Positions 42,358-51,289 of a DNA stretch of 64,000 bases are shown here, piece by piece. Location of the stretch: assembly GCF_001428665.1 (NCBI RefSeq), contig NZ_LMIJ01000011.1, positions 801,752 through 865,751 of the forward strand, in the 5' to 3' direction. The stretch is from Acidovorax sp. Root219. Lineage in GTDB: Bacteria > Pseudomonadota > Gammaproteobacteria > Burkholderiales > Burkholderiaceae_C. The notes under the pieces were generated by a model. The model saw only the letters and a list, made by a program, of their open reading frames with translations. It searched no databases and was not told the DNA's origin. Each line of letters starts with the position of its first letter. The stretch's first letter is position 1. Position numbers and translations under genes: made by a program.

Positions 42358-43281
42358 ATGAGTGAATTCACCAAGACCCCTGGCTGGCTCGACTGGTACG
42401 CCGGCCCGAGCAAGCCCCGCTTCCAGGTGCCCGCAGGCGCCGTGGATGCGCACTGCCACGTGTTCGGCCCCGGTGCCGAGTTCCCCTACGCGCCCGAGCG
42501 CAAGTACACGCCCTGCGATGCCAGCAAGGCGCAGCTCTATGCACTGCGCGACCACCTGGGCTTTGCGCGCAACGTGGTGGTGCAGGCCACCTGCCACGGT
42601 GCGGACAACCGCGCCATGGTCGATGCGCTGGTGCAATCGGGCGGCAAGGCGCGCGGCGTGGCCACCGTGCGCCGCTCGGTGACCGATGAAGAACTGCAGG
42701 CCATGCACGACGCCGGCGTGCGCGGCGTGCGCTTCAACTTCGTCAAGCGCCTGGTGGACTTCACGCCCAAGGACGAGCTGATGGAGATCGCCGCGCGCAT
42801 CCACCAACTGGGCTGGCACGTGGTGATCTACTTCGAGGCCGTGGACCTGCCCGAGCTGTGGGACTTCTTCACGCAGCTGCCCACCACCGTGGTGGTGGAC
42901 CACATGGGCCGCCCCGACGTGACCAAGCCCGTGGACGGGCCCGAGTTCGAGCTGTTCCTGAAGTTCATGCGCCAGCATCCCAACGTGTGGAGCAAGGTCA
43001 GTTGCCCCGAGCGCTTGAGCGTGGCCGGCCCCAAGGCCCTCGATGGCGAGCAGGCCGCCTACCGCGACGTGGTGCCGTTCGCGCGCCGCGTGGTCGAGGA
43101 GTTCCCTGACCGCGTGCTCTGGGGCACCGACTGGCCGCACCCCAACCTCAAGGACCACATGCCCGACGATGGTTTGCTGGTGGATTTCATTCCCCACATC
43201 GCGGTCACGCCACAATTGCAGCGCAAACTCCTTGTCGATAATCCCATGCGCCTCTACTGGCCTGAGGAAGTGAAAGGCTGA
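42358..43281 (+). CDS. pmdD: 2-pyrone-4,6-dicarboxylate hydrolase (LigI/PmdD)
   Basis: 307 aa, amidohydrolase-type TIM barrel. 'VDAHCHVFGPG' (H32, H34), 'RGVRFNFV', 'VVDHMGRPDV' and 'LWGTDWPHPN' match LigI, which opens the pyrone lactone to oxalomesaconate without needing a metal. Position and neighbours confirm the role. ACAAGGAG precedes the ATG. Confidence 0.93.
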   Translation: MSEFTKTPGWLDWYAGPSKPRFQVPAGAVDAHCHVFGPGAEFPYAPERKYTPCDASKAQLYALRDHLGFARNVVVQATCHGADNRAMVDALVQSGGKARGVATVRRSVTDEELQAMHDAGVRGVRFNFVKRLVDFTPKDELMEIAARIHQLGWHVVIYFEAVDLPELWDFFTQLPTTVVVDHMGRPDVTKPVDGPEFELFLKFMRQHPNVWSKVSCPERLSVAGPKALDGEQAAYRDVVPFARRVVEEFPDRVLWGTDWPHPNLKDHMPDDGLLVDFIPHIAVTPQLQRKLLVDNPMRLYWPEEVKG

Positions 43282-44595
<1,314 letters not shown>

Positions 44596-44596
44596 C

Positions 44597-45556
44597 ATGA
44601 CTACGAACAAGACCATCAAGGTCGCCCTGGCGGGCGCCGGTGCCTTCGGCATCAAGCACCTGGACGGCATCAAGAACATCGACGGCGTCGAAGTCGTCTC
44701 GCTGATCAGCCGCGACCTCGACAAGACCAGGGAAGTGGCGGCCAGGTACGGCATTGGCCATGTCACCACCGACCTGGCCGAAAGCCTGGCCCTGCCCGAG
44801 GTGGACGCCGTGATCCTGTGCACGCCCACGCAGATGCATGCCGAGCAGAGCATCGCCTGCATGAAGGCCGGCAAGCACGTGCAGGTGGAGATCCCCCTGG
44901 CCGACAGCCTCAAGGGTGCGCAGGAAGTCGTGGCGCTGCAGAAAGAGACCGGCCTGGTGGCCATGTGCGGCCACACGCGCCGCTTCAACCCCAGCCACCA
45001 GTACGTGCACAAGAAGATCCAGGCCGGCGAGTTCAACATCCAGCAGATGGATGTGCAGACCTACTTCTTTCGCCGCACCAACACCAATGCGCTGGGCCAG
45101 GCGCGCAGCTGGACGGACCACCTGCTGTGGCACCATGCAGCGCACACCGTGGACCTGTTCGCCTACCAGGCCAATAGCCCTATCGTGAAAGCCAACGCCG
45201 TGCAAGGCCCGATCCACCCCGTGCTGGGCATTGCCATGGACATGAGCATCCAGCTCAAGGCCGCCAACGGCGCCATCTGCACGCTGTCGCTCTCGTTCAA
45301 CAACGATGGCCCGCTGGGCACCTACTTCCGCTACATCGGCGACACCGCGACCTACCTGGCGCGCTACGACGACCTGTACAACGGCAAGGACGAGAAGATC
45401 GACGTGAGCCACGTCGACGTGTCGATGAACGGCATCGAGCTGCAGGACCGCGAGTTCTTTGCCGCCATCCGCGAAGGCCGCGAGCCCAACTCCAGCGTGG
45501 CCAGCGTGCTGGCCTGCTACCAGGTGCTGCACGACCTGGAGCAGCAGCTTCAGTAA
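44597..45556 (+). CDS. pmdC: 4-carboxy-2-hydroxymuconate-6-semialdehyde dehydrogenase (LigC/PmdC)
   Basis: 319 aa, GFO/IDH/MocA fold. N-terminal NAD(P) motif 'ALAGAGAFGIKHLDGI', 'DAVILCTPTQMHAEQ', and 'GKHVQVEIPLADS' are as in LigC. It oxidises the hemiacetal of the ring-cleavage product to 2-pyrone-4,6-dicarboxylate. Last gene of the operon, followed by a strong terminator. Confidence 0.93.
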   Translation: MTTNKTIKVALAGAGAFGIKHLDGIKNIDGVEVVSLISRDLDKTREVAARYGIGHVTTDLAESLALPEVDAVILCTPTQMHAEQSIACMKAGKHVQVEIPLADSLKGAQEVVALQKETGLVAMCGHTRRFNPSHQYVHKKIQAGEFNIQQMDVQTYFFRRTNTNALGQARSWTDHLLWHHAAHTVDLFAYQANSPIVKANAVQGPIHPVLGIAMDMSIQLKAANGAICTLSLSFNNDGPLGTYFRYIGDTATYLARYDDLYNGKDEKIDVSHVDVSMNGIELQDREFFAAIREGREPNSSVASVLACYQVLHDLEQQLQ

Positions 45557-45582
45557 GATCCCGCCTGCAGACACCCACAACC

Positions 45583-45613
45583 CGCCCGCAGATGGAACGC
45601 TGCGGGCGTTTTT
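45583..45613 (+). terminator. Rho-independent terminator of the pmd operon
   Basis: CGCCCGCAG, 8-nt loop, CTGCGGGCG, then TTTTT. A perfect 9-bp stem plus T run, 26 bp after pmdC, so the aldo/keto reductase downstream is likely transcribed separately or by read-through. Confidence 0.85.
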
Positions 45614-45631
45614 CATGGAGCAACGACCACC

Positions 45632-46639
45632 ATGCAGACACGCCAACTTGGCCCCTTTGAAGTCAGCGCCATCGGCCTGGGGTGCATGAACCTGAGCCAC
45701 GCCTATGGCGCCCCCGTCTCGCCCGAGCAGGGCGAGCGCGTGCTGCTGGCCGCGCTCGACGCAGGCGTGACCCTGTTCGACACCGCCACGCTCTACGGTT
45801 TTGGCGCCAACGAGACCCTGGTGGGCCGTGTGATGAAGCCGCACCGCCAGCGCTTCACCCTGGCCAGCAAGTGCGGCATGCAGGGCGTGGACGTGGCCGG
45901 CGACGGCAAACTGGTGCGCGTGATCGACGGGCGCCCCGCCACCCTGCGCCAGACCTGCGAGGACAGCCTGCGCCGCCTGCAGACCGACGTGATCGACCTG
46001 TACTACCTGCACCGCTGGGACAAACAGGTATCCATCGAGGACAGCGTGGGCGCGCTCGCCGACCTGGTGCGCGCGGGCAAGATACGCAGCATCGGCCTGT
46101 CCGAAGTGTCGGCCGCTACGCTGCGGCGCGCGCATGCGGTGCACCCCATCGCTGCCGTGCAAACCGAGTATTCGCTGTGGACGCGCAACCCCGAGATCGC
46201 GGTGCTCGAAGCCTGCCGTGAGCTGGGCGTGGCCTTCGTCGCCTTCAGCCCCGTGGCGCGTGGTTACCTGTGTGGCGATCTGAAAGATGTGTCCGCACTG
46301 GACGCCAAGGACATCCGCCGTGCGATGCCGCGCTTTGCCCCCGAGGCCTACGCGGCCAACCTTGCGCTACTGGACAGCTACTTTGCGATAGCCCGCCAAG
46401 TCGGCTGCAGCCCCGCGCAACTGGCGCTGGCCTGGCTGCTGCACAAGGGCGAACACATCATCCCCATCCCGGGCACGACCAGCGTGGAGCACCTGCACGA
46501 CGACCTGGGTGCCGACGCAGTGCAACTCGACGCGCAGACCATGGCCGCCCTCGATGGCGCCATCAACCAGCAGAACGTCGTGGGCCCCCGCTACAGCGCC
46601 CAGAGCGCGAGCGAGGTGGATACCGAGACGTTTGCCTGA
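45632..46639 (+). CDS. Aldo/keto reductase
   Basis: 335 aa, YajO/Tas-like AKR barrel. Catalytic D50, Y55, K80 and the His in 'YYLHRWD' are present, with the NADPH-binding 'IPIPGTTSVEHL' near the C-terminus. Substrate unknown; it may reduce an aldehyde such as one generated near the aromatic pathway. It lies beyond the pmd terminator with its own GGAG. Confidence 0.88.
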   Translation: MQTRQLGPFEVSAIGLGCMNLSHAYGAPVSPEQGERVLLAALDAGVTLFDTATLYGFGANETLVGRVMKPHRQRFTLASKCGMQGVDVAGDGKLVRVIDGRPATLRQTCEDSLRRLQTDVIDLYYLHRWDKQVSIEDSVGALADLVRAGKIRSIGLSEVSAATLRRAHAVHPIAAVQTEYSLWTRNPEIAVLEACRELGVAFVAFSPVARGYLCGDLKDVSALDAKDIRRAMPRFAPEAYAANLALLDSYFAIARQVGCSPAQLALAWLLHKGEHIIPIPGTTSVEHLHDDLGADAVQLDAQTMAALDGAINQQNVVGPRYSAQSASEVDTETFA

Positions 46640-46648
46640 AACAATGCA

Positions 46649-46670
46649 CGCCCTGCACCGTTGCAGGGCG
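46649..46670. terminator. Hairpin between convergent genes
   Basis: CGCCCTGCA, CCGT, TGCAGGGCG: a 9-bp perfect stem in the 38-bp gap between the convergent aldo/keto reductase and DUF4398 genes. It may act in both directions, but T runs are absent. Confidence 0.5.
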
Positions 46671-46677
46671 GGTCGCA

Positions 46678-47058
46678 TCAGCGGCGTGTCTGCGCTTCGG
46701 TGTGCAGGCTGATCTGGGCGGTGCCGGAGTTGGCGGTGCGGATGTTGGCCGCCAGCATGCGCGCGCGTGCCGCATTGGTGGCAGCCTCGGCCTGCAGCGC
46801 CGCCATGTAGGCGATGTGGTTGGTTTCCGCCTCGTCGCTGGTCTTGCTCCAGATGCTGTTGGCCTGTGCCAGGGCTTCGGTGGCCTGTTTCAGTTCCAGG
46901 GCTGCGTGCCGGGCCACTGCCGGGTCGGCACTGGCGGTGCCTACGGCCGTGCGGGCCCGCTCCAGCGCCATGGACGGGGCCGTGGTACAAGCGGAAAGAA
47001 ACCCTGCGGCCATCGCGCTGATGGCGAGAACGGTGGTGCTGCGAAGCATGGGATGCAT
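46678..47058 (-). CDS. DUF4398 lipoprotein (no OmpA domain)
   Basis: 126 aa. Signal peptide with lipobox LSAC (Cys at 'FLSACTT'), then a helical DUF4398 domain ('ARTAVGTASADPAVARHAAL', 'LKQATEALAQAN', 'DEAETNHIAYMAALQAE'). It aligns along its length with the N-terminal half of the OmpA-fused gene at 47419-48360, so it looks like a duplicate lacking the peptidoglycan-binding domain. AAGGAAA precedes ATG 47058. Envelope role is inferred. Confidence 0.8.
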   Translation of the reverse strand: MHPMLRSTTVLAISAMAAGFLSACTTAPSMALERARTAVGTASADPAVARHAALELKQATEALAQANSIWSKTSDEAETNHIAYMAALQAEAATNAARARMLAANIRTANSGTAQISLHTEAQTRR

Positions 47059-47249
47059 GGTGGCTGTTTCCTTCAAGGACTCTGGTGAGCAGGTCTGCAT
47101 GGGCTTCATATGTAACAAATGCATATGACCCGCCCGTGGCAGAAATTGAACAGCAAAACCTGTGCCGCCCCGCATGGGGCTTACCCTGGTGGGGTATTGC
47201 CGTTACCAGTGTCCTGAGCGCGCACCAATCCAATGCACCCAGGTAAAAC

Positions 47250-47268
47250 CCCATATGTTACATATGGG
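47250..47268. promoter_or_regulatory. CCCATATG-TTA-CATATGGG inverted repeat
   Basis: Perfect 8-bp arms around TTA. A related element, CATATGTAACAAATGCATATG, lies at 47107-47127, about 140 bp nearer to the downstream lipoprotein gene. Two copies of an AT-rich dyad in GC-rich DNA suggest a regulator binding site for the gene at 46678-47058. Confidence 0.45.
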
Positions 47269-47355
47269 TGAGTGCTTACTTGGATGGGGTCACCTTTTCG
47301 GACGAGGCGTCGACCCCATGATTGCCATGCCGGTCCGGGCGCGCCAGACATGCAA

Positions 47356-47383
47356 AGACCGCGCGGCGTGAGCGGCGCGGTCT
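47356..47383 (-). terminator. Terminator-like hairpin after the OmpA-type gene
   Basis: AGACCGCGC, 10-nt loop, GCGCGGTCT, 35 bp beyond the OmpA-type stop codon on the minus strand. A short TTT follows in that orientation. Likely transcript end separating it from the next lipoprotein gene. Confidence 0.55.
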
Positions 47384-47418
47384 GGGGAGGGGACCAGGGC
47401 GGCACGCCGCCCGGGGGG

Positions 47419-48360
47419 TCAGCGGCCCTTGAGGTTGCCCTTGTCGTCGGCGATCACGATCTCCACGCGGCGGTTCATTGCCCGACCCTCGGGCGAAGCG
47501 TTGTCCGCCACAGGATAGACCTTGCCGTAGCCGCGCGCCGTGATGCGGCTGGTGTCTACGCCCCGTGCCACCAGCGCATCGCGCACGGCGCCGGCACGGC
47601 GCGCCGACAGTTCCTGGTTGTACACGTCCGAGCCCACGCTGTCGGTATAGCCCTCGATCAGCAGCTTGCGCTCGGGAAATTGCTTGAGGAAATCGGCCAG
47701 CTTGTCCAGGCGAGGCCCGGCTTGCGCAGACAGCTCGGCCTTGTTGAACGCGAAGAGCACGTCGCCCAGGGTCACGAGCAGGCCGCGCTCAGTCTGCTGC
47801 GCTTCCATCTCGCGCAACTGGGCTTCGAGCATGCGCACGCGGTCCTGGGCGGCGCTGGCCTGGGCCAGGGCAGCGTTGGCCTGCGCCTGCTGCTGGGCTG
47901 CGCGCTGTTCTGCGCTCATGGCCTGGGCCTGGGCTATCTGGGCATTGCGCGCCTGGGCGTCCGCGCGCATGCGCGCTTCGTCGGCCTCGCGGGTGCGTGC
48001 CTGCAGGCGGATGCGGTCGGCTTCGGAGCTGGCGCTCTGGATGCTGGCATCGAGCATGCGGGCCCGCGCCGCATTGTTGGCGATCTCGGCGCGCTGGGCG
48101 GCGATATAGGCCAGGTGGTTGGTCTCGGCCTCATCGTGCTTGTCAGCCCAGAAACGGTCGGCACGGGCCAGGGCATCGCTGGCCTGCTTGAGCTCCAGGG
48201 GGGCGTATTGGGCCACCGCAGGGTCCGTGCCGGCACGGCTCACTGCCGTGCGGGCCTGCTCCAGTGCGGCGGAAGGTGCGGTACTGGCGCAGGCGGCCAG
48301 CAGGCCCGCAGCGATCAGGCTGGTGGCCAGGGCAGTGGTACGGCGAAGAATGGGGTGCAT
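47419..48360 (-). CDS. DUF4398 and OmpA-domain lipoprotein
   Basis: 313 aa. Lipobox LAAC ('GLLAACAST'), DUF4398 helical segment, an Ala/Gln-rich coiled-coil stretch (about residues 120-200), then an OmpA-like peptidoglycan-binding domain ('LFAFNKAELSAQAGPRLDKL', 'LIEGYTDSVGSDVYNQELSA', 'NRRVEIVI'). It should tether the outer membrane to peptidoglycan. AAGGAA precedes ATG 48360. Sister of the short genes on either side. Confidence 0.88.
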   Translation of the reverse strand: MHPILRRTTALATSLIAAGLLAACASTAPSAALEQARTAVSRAGTDPAVAQYAPLELKQASDALARADRFWADKHDEAETNHLAYIAAQRAEIANNAARARMLDASIQSASSEADRIRLQARTREADEARMRADAQARNAQIAQAQAMSAEQRAAQQQAQANAALAQASAAQDRVRMLEAQLREMEAQQTERGLLVTLGDVLFAFNKAELSAQAGPRLDKLADFLKQFPERKLLIEGYTDSVGSDVYNQELSARRAGAVRDALVARGVDTSRITARGYGKVYPVADNASPEGRAMNRRVEIVIADDKGNLKGR

Positions 48361-48425
48361 GGTGGGTATTCCTTCAAGATTCGGGGTCACGGGGCGTGAC
48401 GGCAGGCGCGGTGGGGCTGAAGCGA

Positions 48426-48809
48426 TCAGCGGGCGGGCGCGGCGCGGCGGTTGATTTCTTCCTGCAGCGCGCGGATGCCGTCCTGCACCTGGGCCAGGCT
48501 GGCGGCATTGCGCTCGGCATCGGCGCGGGTTTCTGCCACACGGGCGTCCACTTCTGCCTCGGCGGCCAGGCGGCGGGCGGCGGTGTAGTCCTGCGCGCCC
48601 ATGGCCTTCTCGGCCGCCATGAGCTTGTCGCGGGCACGCTGCAGTTCGACGGGTGCGGTCGCAGTCACGCTGGGTGCGGCAGACACGCGGGTCAGCGTGG
48701 TGCGGCTCACGGCCATCTGTTCCGTGGGCGGTGGCGTGGAGGAGCAGGCGGCCAGGGCGCCCAGGGCGAGAACGGCGATGGCAAGGCGGAAAGGTGCGGA
48801 TGAAGGCAT
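48426..48809 (-). CDS. DUF4398 lipoprotein, short
   Basis: 127 aa. Signal peptide with lipobox LAAC ('LGALAACSSTPPP'), then 'LQRARDKLMAAEKAMGAQDYTAARRLAAEA' (parts: LQRARDKLMAAEKAMGAQ, YTAARRLAAEAEVDARV), a DUF4398 helical hairpin. It is more diverged than the other two copies. First gene of the unit, 65 bp ahead of the OmpA-type gene, with AGGAG before the ATG. Confidence 0.8.
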   Translation of the reverse strand: MPSSAPFRLAIAVLALGALAACSSTPPPTEQMAVSRTTLTRVSAAPSVTATAPVELQRARDKLMAAEKAMGAQDYTAARRLAAEAEVDARVAETRADAERNAASLAQVQDGIRALQEEINRRAAPAR

Positions 48810-49037
48810 GGTGTTCTGAACTCCTGTGGAGGGGGATGGGATCTGCCCTCCCCGATGCCGGCAAGCCGGGCGAGGGGGCGACCAGGAGACGGTGCTGGTA
48901 CAGGTGCATTGTTCGTGCGGGGACCTCCAAGCCGCGTAGTCCCTGCCTCAGTTCGCCTGTGGGCCAGGTCTTACATCGGCTTACGTGTCAGGGGCCGCAG
49001 CGGGCCGACGCAGGCCAGGGTCCCGCAGGCACCAGGG

Positions 49038-50069
49038 TCAGGGCAGGTTCTCGCGAAAGACCACCTGGCTGCGTGTGGTCTCCACACCGGACAAGGCGGG
49101 ACGCCCGTCGCGCAGGTTGGCGAAGATGCGCACGCAGCTGGTGATGGTGCTCAAGGGGTTCTGGGTGATCACCGCGTCCATGCTGCCGTCGATGAGCTGG
49201 GCGCGCGTGTCGGGTGTCAGGCCGTGGCCGATGAACACCACCTTGTGCTGCACGCTGCACTCCTGCAGTGCGCGGGCGATGCCGTCGGAGGCGCCGCCGA
49301 TGTTGTAGATGCCGGCCAGGTCCGGGTGGCGTTCGAGCAGGGTGCGTGTCTGGCGGTAGTTCTTCTCGGTGTCGTCGAGCCCCTCGCGCAGGCCGACCAC
49401 CGTGAGCTGGGGAAACAGCTCTTCGAGCACATGGAGGAAGCCAGCCTCGCGCTCCTGGTGCGCCGCATAGCGCAGGCTGCCTGCGACCAGGGCCACCTTG
49501 GCATCGCGCGCACCTATGAAGCGGCCGATCAGGTAGCCCGCGGTGCGGCCCGCAGCCCGGTTGTCCAGGCCTACGTAGCCCACGCGCTGCGAGTTGCCCA
49601 GGTCCGAGATCACCGTGACCACGGGCACGCCGCGCCCGGCCAGCGTGGCCACGGCCTCGCGCACCTGGGGGTGCTCCAGCGCCATCATCACCAGGCCGTC
49701 GTAGCGCTTGCCATGGTGCAGCAGCGCCTGGGCCAGGGCCTCGGGGTTGAAGCTGTCCACCGTCTCGGCGCGGCACTTGACGTGGAAGGGCGCCCAGTGC
49801 TCCTGCGAGTAGCTGACCATGTCGCCCAGCATGGTGAGGAAGCGGCTGGTATTGCGCGGCAGCAGGAACATCACGCGCAGGGGCGCAGGCGCCAGAGTGG
49901 CGGCCAGACCGTCCGCCGGCAGGTAGCCCAGCTCGCCCGCGGCCTGCACCACGCGCTGCGCGGTGGCCTGGCGCACGCCGCCGCGCCGGTTGAGCACCCG
50001 GTCCACGGTGGCAGTGGAGACGCCGGCCAGCGCGGCAACCTCCACCACGCCGGGCATGGCGCGGCTCAC
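49038..50069 (-). CDS. LacI family transcriptional regulator
   Basis: 343 aa. N-terminal LacI HTH ('VVEVAALAGVSTATVDRVLN', 'RRGGVRQATAQRV') and a sugar-binding-type effector domain ('VVTVISDLGNSQRVGYVGLD'). GTG at 50069 has GGAGGG at good spacing; ATG 50057 is an alternative. It is divergent from the SDR-TRAP-RLP operon and should respond to a sugar or acid sugar in that pathway. A CCATCA direct-repeat element sits in its promoter region and again before the TRAP genes. Confidence 0.88.
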   Translation of the reverse strand: MSRAMPGVVEVAALAGVSTATVDRVLNRRGGVRQATAQRVVQAAGELGYLPADGLAATLAPAPLRVMFLLPRNTSRFLTMLGDMVSYSQEHWAPFHVKCRAETVDSFNPEALAQALLHHGKRYDGLVMMALEHPQVREAVATLAGRGVPVVTVISDLGNSQRVGYVGLDNRAAGRTAGYLIGRFIGARDAKVALVAGSLRYAAHQEREAGFLHVLEELFPQLTVVGLREGLDDTEKNYRQTRTLLERHPDLAGIYNIGGASDGIARALQECSVQHKVVFIGHGLTPDTRAQLIDGSMDAVITQNPLSTITSCVRIFANLRDGRPALSGVETTRSQVVFRENLP

Positions 50070-50080
50070 GGCGGCCCTCC

Positions 50081-50100
50081 GAAACCATCAAAACCCATCA
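50081..50100. promoter_or_regulatory. Candidate LacI-type operator, copy 1
   Basis: GAAACCATCAAAACCCATCA, 12 bp upstream of the LacI-type start codon and about 85 bp before the SDR gene. It contains CCATCA twice at a 10-bp spacing, one helical turn, and matches copy 2 (51000-51019) at 18 of 20 positions. Confidence 0.55.
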
Positions 50101-50184
50101 TGTTTGGCGGTTGGTACATCACGGGCCCGAGGCTATCGTAAGAGCCCACCGCATGCCAGAGGGCGGTGGTCAAGACAAGGAACA

Positions 50185-50991
50185 ATGATGGAGACAAACA
50201 ACAAGCGGCTCGTGGGCCGCGTCGCCCTGGTGTTCGGTGCCGGGTCCGATGGCGACGGCTGGGGCAATGGCAAGGCCGCCGCAGCCGCCTATGCGCGGGC
50301 CGGGGCCCGGGTGGTCGCGGTGGACCGTGATGGCACCGCCGCCGAAGTGACGCGCGACACCATCCTTGGTGAAGGCAACGAAGCCATTGCGGTCACGGCC
50401 GACGTCACGCAGTGGACCGATGTACAGGCCGCCGTGCAGGCGGCCACCGAGGCTTTCGGCCGCGTCGACATCCTGCACAACAACGTGGGCATCACCTCCC
50501 AGGGCGGCCCGGTGGAGACCACCGAAGACACCTGGGACCGGGTGATGGCGGTCAACGTCAAGAGCATGTTCCTGACCTGCAAGGCCGTGCTGCCGCTGAT
50601 GCAGGCGCAGCAGTCGGGCGCCATCGTCAACATCGGTGCGCTCGGTGGCGTGCGTTGGACGGGCTATGCCTATTGCGCCTACGCGGCCTCCAAGGGGGCG
50701 GTGAACTCCTTTACCCAGAGCGTGGCCCTGCAGTACGCGGGGGAGGGCATCCGCGCCAACTGCATACTGCCAGGCGTGATGGACACGCCGCACATCTACC
50801 GCCAGATCTCGGGCTTCTACGCCAGCCACGAGGAGATGGTGGCCGCGCGCCACAAGCTCTCGCCCACAGGGCGCATGGGCGATGGCTGGGACGTGGCCAA
50901 CGCCGCGGTGTTCCTGGCCTCCGACGAAGCCCGCTACATCAACGGCGTGGAGCTGCTGGTCGATGGTGGCATGCATGCGCGGTGCAACTGA
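50185..50991 (+). CDS. SDR family dehydrogenase of the RLP cluster
   Basis: 268 aa. The dinucleotide loop reads 'FGAGSDGDGWGNGKAAA', a variant with an inserted Gly-rich stretch rather than TGxxxGIG. 'NNVG' and 'YAASK' (catalytic Tyr and Lys) are intact. Such SDRs occur in sugar-acid TRAP clusters, so oxidation of an acid-sugar hydroxyl to a keto acid is a reasonable guess. Two adjacent ATGs (50185, 50188) are both possible. First gene after the LacI-type regulator. Confidence 0.85.
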   Translation: MMETNNKRLVGRVALVFGAGSDGDGWGNGKAAAAAYARAGARVVAVDRDGTAAEVTRDTILGEGNEAIAVTADVTQWTDVQAAVQAATEAFGRVDILHNNVGITSQGGPVETTEDTWDRVMAVNVKSMFLTCKAVLPLMQAQQSGAIVNIGALGGVRWTGYAYCAYAASKGAVNSFTQSVALQYAGEGIRANCILPGVMDTPHIYRQISGFYASHEEMVAARHKLSPTGRMGDGWDVANAAVFLASDEARYINGVELLVDGGMHARCN

Positions 50992-50999
50992 CGCTTCCT

Positions 51000-51019
51000 G
51001 AAACCATCAAAAGTCATCA
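51000..51019. promoter_or_regulatory. Candidate LacI-type operator, copy 2
   Basis: GAAACCATCAAAAGTCATCA, starting 8 bp after the SDR stop and about 270 bp before the TRAP genes. Nearly identical to copy 1 in the LacI/SDR promoter, which suggests a second regulated promoter for the transporter and catabolic genes. Confidence 0.55.
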
Positions 51020-51069
51020 GATTTTCGATTTGCGCAGGCCCCCGACCACCGATAAGGTCTGCCCTTGAA

Positions 51070-51236
51070 CTAGTGTCCTGTCCCGCAAATAAATGCCAAT
51101 AAAACCGCGTCTTTCACGCCAGGGCAGCGTTGCAAATCCTCGCGATAGCTACGGCTATCGCTGCGGTTTGCGCCTTGCCCCGGCGCGAAATCCATCGGCT
51201 TTATTTTTGGCATCTATTTGCGGGACAGAACACTAG
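51070..51236. mobile_element. 167-bp MITE-like element with terminal inverted repeats
   Basis: Starts CTAGTGTCCTGTCCCGCAAA and ends with the inverse of CTAGTGTTCTGTCCCGCAAA; similarity of the ends extends about 35 bp. The centre is a further inverted repeat, GCGATAGC-TACG-GCTATCGC (51142-51161), so the whole unit folds as one long hairpin. It has no ORF. CTAG at both edges may be a 4-bp target duplication. A non-autonomous transposable element or REP-like repeat inserted between the second operator copy and the TRAP genes. Confidence 0.65.
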
Positions 51237-51289
51237 CCGCCCCGCGCGTGCCGATTCCAACGATTCCATAAAGACAGGAGACAAAGACC

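Larger units (their letters stand above)
47059..47418. other. 360-bp intergenic region with ATATG palindromes
   Basis: Between two DUF4398 genes on the same strand. It holds two related AT-rich elements, CATATG...GCATATG (47107-47127) and CCCATATG-TTA-CATATGGG (47250-47268), and a hairpin at 47356-47383. No coding potential was recognised. Confidence 0.5.
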
